A stretch of 54,149 nucleotides of DNA from a virus. Positions within the stretch are counted from its first letter, which is position 1; every line of letters starts with the position of its first letter. The stretch is taken from IMG/VR virus record IMGVR_UViG_3300050821_004373, positions 1 through 54,149 of that record; one strand, written 5' to 3'. The position numbers were made by a program, and so were the translations under genes. Below are positions 31,970 through 38,825 of this stretch, in pieces. The notes beneath the pieces were generated by a model that worked only from the letters and a program-made list of their open reading frames with translations, searched no databases and was not told the origin of the DNA.

Positions 31970-33219
31970 GGGATGACGAACCCGCCCCCGGTTCCACTTC
32001 CCCAAGTTTCCAGTGAATCAGCCGACTCCCAACCACCGTAAACCTGCTTCGGCCCGACGACGACTTTATTAGTGCGATACCACTCGCTCAACTTCTTGAT
32101 GAAGTCATCTTCGAGTTTTGAATAATCGCCTACGTTCTGTTCCGCAAGTTTCGCTCTGCCAAGTCCGTATTTGAAAAGCAGTGAACCCCATCCCACCGGA
32201 AGAGGAAGAGAAACAAGAGAATCTCCCGGCTTGAATACCGGAGAGTACATTCTCCACCCTTGCCAGAATAGGTTTAGTTCGTTGACAACTGTACCCGCCG
32301 CGGCAAGAGCGACCGTCGTTCCGGACAGTCCTCGTACAAGATTCTTTAGCGTGTTCCCAACTACCCCTGAATAAGAACAAGTTTCCGCGCCGAATTGTAC
32401 TAAGCCATTCGTCAACAGAAACCCCACCGCCGAAGTGAGTACCGCCTGCGTATCGGTCAAGGCAAGAGGAGCAGCGAGCGTCGTTACTGCCGCTGTTCTC
32501 GCCGGCTGCGGCCACACTTCGAACATCATACGGTCGGTAAATAGAGACAACGCCACGGAAGAAAGCACCGAAGCGGTTATCGCGTTCCTCCTGAAATAGT
32601 TCTGCGAGTCGTCCATGTCCAATGGATACCCGTCATACCAGCAAGCGGAGATCCGTTTCCATTCTCCTGGGATGATGTATTGCGGCTGGCCGGATATAGA
32701 CCCGATGCCGGAATAGTCAAGGAGGCCCCCGCACACTTGCGAAGCGAGCTCGAGGCTTCTATTAATCCAGCGAAAGAGCGACGCGGCATTGATGGCGTCA
32801 CCGTCGAGATCGGGGAGGTAGGCGGAGTTCCTTCCTGGAGGCACGCCTGCGGCACCCGGAGCAGAGATGGTAAATGGCAGTACCGCCGATTCGACGAATT
32901 GCTGTTCGCTGCCTGCGGCTCCCCCGGCAAGTGTAAAGTACACGCGAATGACGGAAGCGCCCGGAGGAAGTACTCCCGGGGTCGTTACCTGAATACCTTG
33001 ACCGCCTCCTACTGGGCCGACGGCTGCGCTCTCCGTTCCTTGAAGCGTCTCACCCCACGGAGTTCTGAAGGTGTAGTTGAGAAAGTAGGTTCCAGCGGGA
33101 AGCGTGGAGGCAGCGGAAGCCACTACCCCGGCGACGAGTTGAGCGACAGGGGTAGGCAAGACCTGTGGTTGGTCTGTGATGGCCTCGCGTATATCCTGAA
33201 TGAGATCCCCGACTAACAA
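31966..33219 (-). CDS. Head-tail adaptor/connector protein
   Basis: A 417-residue protein. The N-terminal 35 residues (LVGDLIQDIREAITDQPQVL) are helical, then an Ig-like insertion (YFLNYTFRTPWGETLQGTES), then the alpha-helical FRWINRSLELASQVCGG and a hydrophobic core that ends with KLAEQNVGDYSKLEDDFIKKLSEWYRTN. Order and placement next to the hub fit adaptor proteins that attach beneath the portal in short-tailed phages. The Ig-like inserts are a local elaboration. Confidence 0.6.
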   Translation of the reverse strand: MLVGDLIQDIREAITDQPQVLPTPVAQLVAGVVASAASTLPAGTYFLNYTFRTPWGETLQGTESAAVGPVGGGQGIQVTTPGVLPPGASVIRVYFTLAGGAAGSEQQFVESAVLPFTISAPGAAGVPPGRNSAYLPDLDGDAINAASLFRWINRSLELASQVCGGLLDYSGIGSISGQPQYIIPGEWKRISACWYDGYPLDMDDSQNYFRRNAITASVLSSVALSLFTDRMMFEVWPQPARTAAVTTLAAPLALTDTQAVLTSAVGFLLTNGLVQFGAETCSYSGVVGNTLKNLVRGLSGTTVALAAAGTVVNELNLFWQGWRMYSPVFKPGDSLVSLPLPVGWGSLLFKYGLGRAKLAEQNVGDYSKLEDDFIKKLSEWYRTNKVVVGPKQVYGGWESADSLETWGSGTGGGFVIP

Positions 33220-33228
33220 CGTGCCTCC

Positions 33229-33274
33229 TAAAAACTAACGGGGCCGGAAGGCCGTTGTCAGCCTCCGACCCCGT
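33229..33274 (-). terminator. Rho-independent terminator after the capsid genes
   Basis: On the minus strand ACGGGGTCGGAGG and CCTTCCGGCCCCGT form a 13-bp stem with one bulge and a GU pair and a 10-nt loop, followed by TTAGTTTTT. It lies between the 32-residue peptide and the adaptor gene, so it ends or attenuates the capsid transcript. Confidence 0.7.
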
Positions 33275-33302
33275 GAGGAGAGGTACTGCCGTGGAAAAAT
33301 CT

Positions 33303-33401
33303 TTATAATTCCTCGACCGTGATAAATAGGTCGTAGGAAGAAGCAAAGATCGCTAGTGCGGCAGCGAAAAGTGCTGAATACTTAAGAATATTTTTCTTCA
33401 T
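33303..33401 (-). CDS. 32-aa exported micro-peptide
   Basis: AGGGAGAA precedes ATG 33401. The product is a Lys-start hydrophobic segment (KKNILKYSALFAAALAIFAS) followed by a short acidic tail. It looks like a signal anchor or cleaved export signal with almost no mature protein. It sits just upstream of the terminator, right after the decoration-like gene. Confidence 0.5.
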   Translation of the reverse strand: MKKNILKYSALFAAALAIFASSYDLFITVEEL

Positions 33402-33409
33402 TGTTCTCC

Positions 33410-33853
33410 CTATGGTTCTGCGGCAATTTCGCAATCAGCCGCGCAGGTACCGCCAGCGCCAGAAGTGACGATAACGAAGTTGAAGAACGTCGCTCCGAAG
33501 TTGAGCAGCGTTCCGGTGGCTCCCCCGCCCGCCACCGACGTATCGAAGATGAAGTCTCCGCAAATATCGACCCATGCGGTCGCGGTAATCGCGAGCGCCG
33601 CCACCGGAACGTAGTCGTCGATCTGGACGAGGTTCGTGCCGTCTCCGGCCTGAATGATCAGGGAAACGAAAGAGGTGGCAACCGTCTGGTTATAGAGTTT
33701 CATGCGCCAGTAGCCGCGCGTCACCGCCGGAGAGATACTCCCCGCAGCGGGAACGCGAACTGTTCCACCGGCTGTGACTATCGCCGTGTTGATTACCTGA
33801 ATCAGCTCGACGCCCTGGTTCGTGAATGTTGCGACTGTATTGACGATAGCCAT
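33410..33853 (-). CDS. Probable capsid decoration protein
   Basis: A 147-residue beta-rich protein with VELIQVINTAIVTAGGTVRVP, SFVSLIIQAGDGTNLVQIDDYVP and YWRMKLYNQTVATSF. It is encoded immediately after the major capsid gene (12-nt gap) and has no enzymatic motif, the place and size of head decoration proteins. Acidic overall, with a Cys pair near the C-terminus (GTCAADCEI). Confidence 0.6.
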   Translation of the reverse strand: MAIVNTVATFTNQGVELIQVINTAIVTAGGTVRVPAAGSISPAVTRGYWRMKLYNQTVATSFVSLIIQAGDGTNLVQIDDYVPVAALAITATAWVDICGDFIFDTSVAGGGATGTLLNFGATFFNFVIVTSGAGGTCAADCEIAAEP

Positions 33854-33865
33854 GTGCGCTCTCCT

Positions 33866-34963
33866 TTAGAGCAGGTTCGTTACTTTCCCGCCCATTCTCG
33901 GGCTAAGGTCCGCCATATTCCAGGTGAGGTAGATGTTGCTTACTAATACACGTTGATTACTTGGTTTTACCCATGGGTCAATCACGAAGTAATCCGCTTC
34001 ATGGAAAACCGGGAACATATATTTCGTGTTAATCACGTAGGCCACGTTCGGTAGGCAGTTGCGGTCTGCGAGCACGACGCAGTTATTGAACAGGAAGTGG
34101 TAGCGGAAGCCTTGCTGCAATGCTTCCTTGTCCTGAATGTTTTCGGTGAAACGAGTCGTCGCCTGGAACACGCCCTTGAATCCGGCGTAGCGCGTATTAT
34201 CCATTACCATCAAGTCCGGCTCGTCGTAGCCGAATACTGTTGACCAATACAGCGCATCAGCGTTAGCGATCGAGAGCACAGCGCCGCCGCCAGCTACGTT
34301 CGCTTGCGGCTTCCAGAAAGCGTTCGCGGCAACGGAGCGGTCGATACCCGCGATTACGTTGGTCGTTAGTCCGATCCACGCATCAATCGAGTCGATGTCC
34401 AAAGCGGTATTCTGCGGAGCTACACCAAACAGCGACCGCGCCAACTTCTGCATGAAGGAACCGGCTGCCGTCTGGAACTTTTGCCGCACAATGTCTACGC
34501 CAGCGTAGCCACCGCGCCCGAGAATGATGTCGGTGTAAGGAAGCACTACCGCTTCGTAGTAGAACTTCCACTGTTGCTCGGCGGGCTGCACGACGTCTTG
34601 GAGAGCCGTATTGAGCAACTGGGCGCCGTAGTACGCGCCTCCGGTCGTTTCTTCCTGGAAGAACTCCGGATAGACAAGGGCGCCACCGGCCATCTTCTTG
34701 CCACGTCGCACCATTGCCCACATCGTCGGGCACGGGAGGAGCACTTGGTCACCGACCACGGGAGCGATGTACTTCTGTACCAAGGCCTGAACGGTGTTGA
34801 CGAGTTGAGCAGGTGGAGTGGCAATGCCTGTTCCGGTAACAGAAGAGGCAAGCTCAACCGGGCCAGAGTACTCGTAAGAGTCTCGCTCAATGACTTCCAT
34901 CGTCTCGATGTCATAGACGACGCGCGTTGAGATGAGCCTTGCCTTTTTCAGTTCGTCTAACAC
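33866..34963 (-). CDS. Major capsid protein
   Basis: A 365-residue protein. Mixed alpha/beta with an N-terminal helix, then strands and the segment WKFYYEAVVLPYTDIILGRGG. FGYDEPDLMVMDNTRYAGFKG resembles the A-domain loop of HK97-fold coat proteins used in short-tailed phages. QWK and aromatic-rich strands suit a shell lattice. It follows the scaffold-like gene and precedes a decoration-like one, the standard order. The ten codons from GTATTCGGC to TTGATG also occur in an early gene at 46485 (see findings). Confidence 0.8.
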   Translation of the reverse strand: MLDELKKARLISTRVVYDIETMEVIERDSYEYSGPVELASSVTGTGIATPPAQLVNTVQALVQKYIAPVVGDQVLLPCPTMWAMVRRGKKMAGGALVYPEFFQEETTGGAYYGAQLLNTALQDVVQPAEQQWKFYYEAVVLPYTDIILGRGGYAGVDIVRQKFQTAAGSFMQKLARSLFGVAPQNTALDIDSIDAWIGLTTNVIAGIDRSVAANAFWKPQANVAGGGAVLSIANADALYWSTVFGYDEPDLMVMDNTRYAGFKGVFQATTRFTENIQDKEALQQGFRYHFLFNNCVVLADRNCLPNVAYVINTKYMFPVFHEADYFVIDPWVKPSNQRVLVSNIYLTWNMADLSPRMGGKVTNLL

Positions 34964-35024
34964 GATGGTTCTCCTTTAAGACTTAACCACTGGAGCCGCG
35001 TAAATCGTCATTACAGAGAATCGC

Positions 35025-35363
35025 TTAAGCCTTCACAACGGCGCGCTGTTTAACTGCTTCTTCGCCAAGAAACTCGCTGACGGAGCCAACCAAGTCTCCG
35101 ATAAGTCCGCGGTCGGTAGTTCCATGAGACTGACAAACCGCGTGGATGACATCGGCCAGCGTCGGAGGAACGGTCTTCGGAACGAAAACGTCCTTGGTCT
35201 TGCCGTCTTCTGCGACAGTTTCGAAGTCGTAGTACAACCGGGGAAAGCGTAGTTCAAGAGGCTGCACGAGTTTTTCGGGAGCATCGGCAACGGTCGGCTT
35301 GGCCGCCGGAGTACTACCAGCGCTCGGAGGAGCGGGAGGTGCTTTCGGTGGGGTAGGTGTCAT
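35025..35363 (-). CDS. Small protein in capsid block
   Basis: A 112-residue protein. A Pro/Ala-rich flexible start (PTPPKAPPAPPSAGSTPAA) leads to a globular part with LRFPRLYYDFETV, then a helical end (TLADVIHAVCQSHG, LIGDLVGSVSEFLGEEAV). The C-terminal helices resemble those of the next small gene (PALIDFIGEVLAHHG), so the two may be diverged relatives. Function unknown; it may be a scaffold-associated or portal-chaperone component. Confidence 0.55.
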   Translation of the reverse strand: MTPTPPKAPPAPPSAGSTPAAKPTVADAPEKLVQPLELRFPRLYYDFETVAEDGKTKDVFVPKTVPPTLADVIHAVCQSHGTTDRGLIGDLVGSVSEFLGEEAVKQRAVVKA

Positions 35364-35365
35364 TT

Positions 35366-35533
35366 CTACGTTCCTCCTTCAGCGATATATTGCTTGATGA
35401 CCATATCCAGTTCGGCCACCACGTCCGGATTTCCTCCGAGACCGTGATGCGCCAGCACTTCGCCAATAAAGTCGATCAGCGCTGGCGTCTTGCCATCGGC
35501 GTACAGATTCGGAAATTGTTGCACCAAGGTCAA
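35366..35533 (-). CDS. 55-aa helical protein (TTG start)
   Basis: A TTG at 35533 overlaps the scaffold gene stop. The 55 residues contain TLVQQFPNLYADGKTPALIDFIGEVLAHHGLGG and a second helix that ends QYIAEGG. It resembles the C-terminal half of the 35025 product, suggesting an old duplication. Its last codons include a strong GAAGGAGGA site for the 35363 gene. Confidence 0.5.
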   Translation of the reverse strand: MTLVQQFPNLYADGKTPALIDFIGEVLAHHGLGGNPDVVAELDMVIKQYIAEGGT

Positions 35534-36291
35534 TTCGGCGTACCGCCTTCATTGAGAGCTACGATGTCCGGGTCGTTGGAAACCATCTCAGAGGTGAGTT
35601 CGCTGAGATTCTTGATCGGAGCCTCGGCACCCTTGGCGCGAGTGTGCGTCATGCTGGGTTTCGGGATGGATGCAGCACGGGCCGTCTTTTCCCATTCCTT
35701 ACGTGCGCCAGCGATGGCTTCATCTACAGCGGCTTTCATGCGGTCGGGTTCGCTCGTGCGGTAGAGGTAATTTTCGAGCGTGGGAAGTCCCATAGCGTCG
35801 AGTTCTTTCGCGGCCAGTACTTCCGTGACCACTTCCTCGAATTTCTTGTCTTTCGGTTTGACCTTGGCTTCAGCCCACTGCCGGCGCATCCGTTCGAGCG
35901 CGTAGACGGACTGTGAATAGTCGAGGGATTTCTTGAGGTTCGCGGCGTTATCGTTTGCCATCTTCGCGGCCTGTTCGACGGCTTCGATGACTGGAACCAA
36001 TTCTTCATAGAGCGGATTCTTCCGCCAGTCGGTGCCCTTTGGTTCTTCCTTCTTGGTGTTCTTCTCGATTTCCTTGGCTGCCGCCTGGAGTGAAGCGAGA
36101 ATACCTTCCGCCTCCTTGGCTACGCGCTCGGCCTCTTCGCGCTTGGTTTTCAGTGCCGCTTCCTCCGACTGCTTGCCCTTCTTGAACATGCGAACGTCGC
36201 CAAGGCGAAACTCCGTGCCATCCGGCATCTTGAACTGGAGATCGTCTCCCGCTGCGGCGTCTTCGATAAGTTCGGCTAAAGTTTTTGCCAT
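35530..36291 (-). CDS. Probable scaffold protein
   Basis: A 253-residue acidic, almost wholly helical protein. Residues 45-90 and 105-150 are long charged coiled coils (EEAERVAKEAEGILASLQAAAKEIE). The C-terminus is Glu/Asn-rich. It is encoded two small genes before the major capsid protein, the usual position of phage scaffolds, which assemble with coat protein and are lost before packaging. Assignment rests on composition and place. Confidence 0.6.
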   Translation of the reverse strand: MAKTLAELIEDAAAGDDLQFKMPDGTEFRLGDVRMFKKGKQSEEAALKTKREEAERVAKEAEGILASLQAAAKEIEKNTKKEEPKGTDWRKNPLYEELVPVIEAVEQAAKMANDNAANLKKSLDYSQSVYALERMRRQWAEAKVKPKDKKFEEVVTEVLAAKELDAMGLPTLENYLYRTSEPDRMKAAVDEAIAGARKEWEKTARAASIPKPSMTHTRAKGAEAPIKNLSELTSEMVSNDPDIVALNEGGTPN

Positions 36292-36307
36292 CAGTCTATC
36301 TCCTCAA

Positions 36308-36718
36308 CTACCCGATTCCTGCCATCTTGCCCAACTCCGGAGCTCCACTGCTCCCTCCGGGCGGTTGCTGTGCGGGAACACCGGACATCTTGATTGGACC
36401 ACCTACGGCTTGGAGTGTGGCTTGAGCCTGCTGCAATTCCTTGATGGCCGCATCGAGGCCTTTGAACGTGGACATAAGCGCGCGGCTCGCGGCCGGTGCT
36501 CGAAAGGCCAAGGTGGGAAGCATCTCCGCGATTTGTTTCTTGAGTTGGTTGACCATCTTTAGGGCGTATTCGGGATCGGCACCCTGCAATTCCCGCGACG
36601 CTGGACCGACTGACTCTTCGGCGCCCGGCGCACCCGTAGCTTGGCCAGGTGCTCCGGCTCCGCCAGCGCGGGCCTTGAGCATCTGTAAGATTGCCTGCGG
36701 ATTGATCCCTGCCGCCAT
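36308..36718 (-). CDS. Small helical virion-module protein
   Basis: A 136-residue protein, with an Ala/Gly/Pro-rich N-terminus, a helical core (YALKMVNQLKKQIAEMLPTLAF, LDAAIKELQQAQATLQAV) and a Gly/Pro-rich end. It could be an additional scaffold-type or internal protein. No family. Confidence 0.5.
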   Translation of the reverse strand: MAAGINPQAILQMLKARAGGAGAPGQATGAPGAEESVGPASRELQGADPEYALKMVNQLKKQIAEMLPTLAFRAPAASRALMSTFKGLDAAIKELQQAQATLQAVGGPIKMSGVPAQQPPGGSSGAPELGKMAGIG

Positions 36719-36726
36719 TCAAGTGC

Positions 36727-36915
36727 TTATCCCTTCGGAGGCCCGCCCTTGCGGGTGTTGCCCTTGAAAATTCCGTGTGTGAGTCCCATCGGGTCCGGTG
36801 GATCAATTGCGGACGGTACGTTCGCCGTCTCGGGATCATTCGAAGTCCGATTGCCCTCTTCGTTGATCGGGGTAATCAGTTCGTCGAATCCGCCCTTTTT
36901 CATTTTGTCCGGCAT
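36727..36915 (-). CDS. Small protein, unknown
   Basis: A 62-residue product from ATG 36915 with AGAGGAGAAC upstream; longer starts would cross the terminator hairpin. Sequence MPDKMKKGGFDELITPINEE, then a Pro/Asn-rich stretch and a Lys/Gly end. Charged and probably disordered. Confidence 0.5.
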   Translation of the reverse strand: MPDKMKKGGFDELITPINEEGNRTSNDPETANVPSAIDPPDPMGLTHGIFKGNTRKGGPPKG

Positions 36916-36930
36916 GTTCTCCTCTTTCTT

Positions 36931-36963
36931 CAAAAAGCTAAGGGGCGGGACGTGACCGCCCCC
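36931..36963 (-). terminator. Rho-independent terminator
   Basis: On the minus strand GGGGCGG and CCGCCCC form a 7-bp GC stem with a 7-nt loop (TCACGTC), followed by CTTAGCTTTTT. It lies just upstream of the ribosome site of the 36915 gene and just after the 15-residue peptide, so it separates the packaging/portal transcript from the scaffold-capsid one, or attenuates it. Confidence 0.7.
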
Positions 36964-36990
36964 TGCCTTCCGAGTGATCTTTGCGCCTTA

Positions 36991-37038
36991 CTACTTGCGC
37001 TTCCCGCCGCGGCGGTGTTTACGGCCTCTGCGTGCCAT
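36991..37038 (-). CDS. 15-aa basic micro-peptide
   Basis: AAAGGAG precedes the ATG by 7-8 nt. The product MARRGRKHRRGGKRK is 11/15 Arg/Lys/His and ends in two consecutive stops (TAG TAA). The KHRRGGKRK core parallels KHKRGGKRK in the 46-residue peptide at 23842. A good Shine-Dalgarno and the shared core argue it is real despite its size. Confidence 0.45.
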   Translation of the reverse strand: MARRGRKHRRGGKRK

Positions 37039-37109
37039 GTGTGGGCTCCTTTCCTCTTCCGCTACGCTCCGTTAAGAGCAGATCCCAAATAACGGAAGAA
37101 ACAAAATCT

Positions 37110-37205
37110 TTAGTACCGTCCCCCGCGCCTTCGGCCTCGCCGCGTGGAAGTTTCGTGGTCCTTACGCCCTTTCACTCCGGTTTTCCCCATCCGTCGTCCA
37201 CGCAT
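37110..37205 (-). CDS. 31-aa Arg/Gly-rich peptide
   Basis: ATG 37205 has AAGGAG upstream, inside the previous gene end. Sequence MRGRRMGKTGVKGRKDH and RRGRRRGGRY ends the frame. It is highly basic with RGG-type repeats, as in nucleic-acid-binding tails. It lies two genes from the 15-residue peptide and belongs to the same family of tiny basic virion-module products. Confidence 0.5.
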   Translation of the reverse strand: MRGRRMGKTGVKGRKDHETSTRRGRRRGGRY

Positions 37206-37206
37206 T

Positions 37207-37464
37207 TTAGTGAGCTCCTTCGACGAGTTCTTGTGGAAATGGATTACGAGCGTCACCGCACTGCTTGATGCAGGCGTTTCCCATTCTCTTCACGTACTCG
37301 ATGAACTGTTCGTGCTTCGGAAAACTTTTGACGCGGTGCTCTTTGGCAATCAGGAAGGGAACAGACTTGAGGAATTTGTTTCCGCCGTAGTCGATGACCA
37401 CTTCAGCCTCGATGTATTCACCGTGGTTGAGGTCATCCAAGCGCGTGACGATGATTTGCTCCAC
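37207..37464 (-). CDS. Small beta/alpha protein, unknown
   Basis: An 85-residue protein: MEQIIVTRLDDLNHGEYIEAEVVIDYGGNKF, then a helical part (FPKHEQFIEYVKRMGNACIKQCG). The stop is one base before the 31-residue peptide start. It has two Cys near the C-terminus. The first half resembles a small beta barrel. No family. Confidence 0.55.
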   Translation of the reverse strand: MEQIIVTRLDDLNHGEYIEAEVVIDYGGNKFLKSVPFLIAKEHRVKSFPKHEQFIEYVKRMGNACIKQCGDARNPFPQELVEGAH

Positions 37465-37517
37465 GGATGGGAGTGTGGGGGTGTAAGTTCTTAGTTGTCA
37501 ATAGCGGAGGTTCCGCC

Positions 37518-38069
37518 TTACAAACCAATATACTTCCAAAGTTTCATTTTCCCTATCTCATGGGCGGTACAATTCCTAACTCCGGAAGATCGCACCAACG
37601 AGACCCACTGCTTTTTGAGACGCGCATACTCTTTGCGAGCTACTGCCAATTTCTGATAGATATTCCGCATCTCCATGACTTTTTCTTCTCGCAGAATCGC
37701 TCTTCCGTTATTTTCTCCGTACTGATGTCTCATTTTCTTCATCGCATCTATCGCGTTATCCCGGTTAGTTCCAGTAAACAAGTGGGATAGTCTAACGCAT
37801 CTTTTATTGTCACAACGATGACAGACGTAGATTTCAACTCTTCCTGATTTTTTTCTTCTAGAGAGTCTTCTTCCAGAAAGTTGCCAAGCAATACGGTGAA
37901 CGCTCTCCAGTCTGTCGCCCATCCAAAACTGTCCGTAACCAGTACCGCTTACCCCTCCGGTCCACTCCCAACATGGGCCAAGCTTAGGATAGTGTTTAGG
38001 GGTAGGGCCATTCTTATCGACGTGACCCTAGAAGCGATTGATTCTGTCAATGCTATAAGGTGTTTGCAT
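37518..38069 (-). pseudogene. HNH homing endonuclease interrupted by an in-frame TAG
   Basis: The conserved HNH layout runs from ATG 38069 (MQTPYSIDRINRF) through TAG at 38028-38030 and on without another stop. HVDKNGPTPKHYPKLG and CWEWTGGVSGTGYGQF follow, then HRIAWQLSG, VCHRCDNKRCVRLSHLFTGTNRDN (HNH core with catalytic His and Asn) and a helical tail. The TAG stands between RF and GHVDKNGP, where relatives of this family have Trp (RFW-x-xVDKNGP), so a TGG to TAG change is the simplest reading. A shorter start at 37922 would lose the conserved beginning. It is either a recent pseudogene or a leaky amber gene. Confidence 0.7.
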
Positions 38070-38277
38070 TTTCTAATTCTACTGCAATCCACCATCTTTT
38101 TCGACTATCTTGAAATACCGGAATGCCGCATTCAGCGAATCTTCCGTTGATACACCACTTCCGTATTTGGCGCTCGGTCCGGCCGTAGAACTGTGCGGCG
38201 AAGGTCGTCGAGCGCCAGTGGAAATGGACCGGAGAATCGGCGTGAGGAAAGAGAGTTGTGTGGGTTTCGCCATTCAT
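38053..38277 (-). CDS. Small helix-turn-helix-like protein
   Basis: A 74-residue protein whose ATG 38277 overlaps the HNH stop (ATGA). Residues 25-70 (STTFAAQFYGRTERQIRKWCINGRFAECG) read as a MerR/excisionase-type helix-turn-helix, with the recognition turn GRTERQIRKW, followed by a wing-like strand ending WWIAV. Placement between two HNH genes before the portal suggests a DNA-binding role, possibly in packaging (small-terminase-like) or regulation. Not assignable further. Confidence 0.6.
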   Translation of the reverse strand: MNGETHTTLFPHADSPVHFHWRSTTFAAQFYGRTERQIRKWCINGRFAECGIPVFQDSRKRWWIAVELENANTL

Positions 38278-38825
38278 GCCACATGCTTCCATGTCTGACC
38301 ACGCGCAGCGTAGCCTACGGCTGAATTGCTTACGCCAAATATAGGAGCAATCTTCGCCCAATTACGGAATCCCTTACGATAGAGTGCACGAATTTCTCTA
38401 ACTGCATCGTCATCCAGTTTCGCTAGTCCGTTTTTTACTCCGTAAGCCTGACGCATTTTACTAACACAATCTTCGGCATTCTGTTTACGGGTTCCAAGGA
38501 AAAGATGGTCCGGACGAACACAGGAATGATTGTCGCAGTGATGACATACTTCCAGACCTTCAGGTATCTCTCCGAAATTAAGAATCCACGATAGTCTGTG
38601 GGCATCGACCGGAGAATTATCATGGGTCAAGCCTACCGATAGTTGCCCGTAACCATCACGCTTGTTGCCAGTCCAATTCCAACATCCGTCGCTCTTTTCT
38701 ACATACTTCCAGAAACGGATTTGCCAAGGAATGATGAAACATTGCCTACTGCAAAATTTAGCGGTACTCGAAGGTCGAGCGGAAAATCCTATCCCGCATC
38801 TCTGACAAGTAATTTGAATTGGCAT
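38274..38825 (-). CDS. HNH homing endonuclease with N-terminal zinc finger
   Basis: A 183-residue protein. CQRCGIGFSARPSSTAKFCSRQC is an N-terminal Cys4 zinc finger. Then CWNWTGNKRDGYGQLSVG, HRLSWILNFGEIP, VCHHCDNHSCVRPDHLFLGTRKQN (intact HNH core) and a helix-turn-helix-like C-terminal part (RNWAKIAPIFGVSNSAVGYAARG) follow. This is a full-length, apparently intact relative of the interrupted gene downstream. Homing endonucleases of this type insert beside essential genes, here the portal. Confidence 0.85.
   Translation of the reverse strand: MPIQITCQRCGIGFSARPSSTAKFCSRQCFIIPWQIRFWKYVEKSDGCWNWTGNKRDGYGQLSVGLTHDNSPVDAHRLSWILNFGEIPEGLEVCHHCDNHSCVRPDHLFLGTRKQNAEDCVSKMRQAYGVKNGLAKLDDDAVREIRALYRKGFRNWAKIAPIFGVSNSAVGYAARGQTWKHVA

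Noticed and set aside
37465-37517. Short hairpin GCGGA/TCCGC between two late genes
   Set aside because: Five-bp stem without a T-run on either strand; not enough for a terminator.
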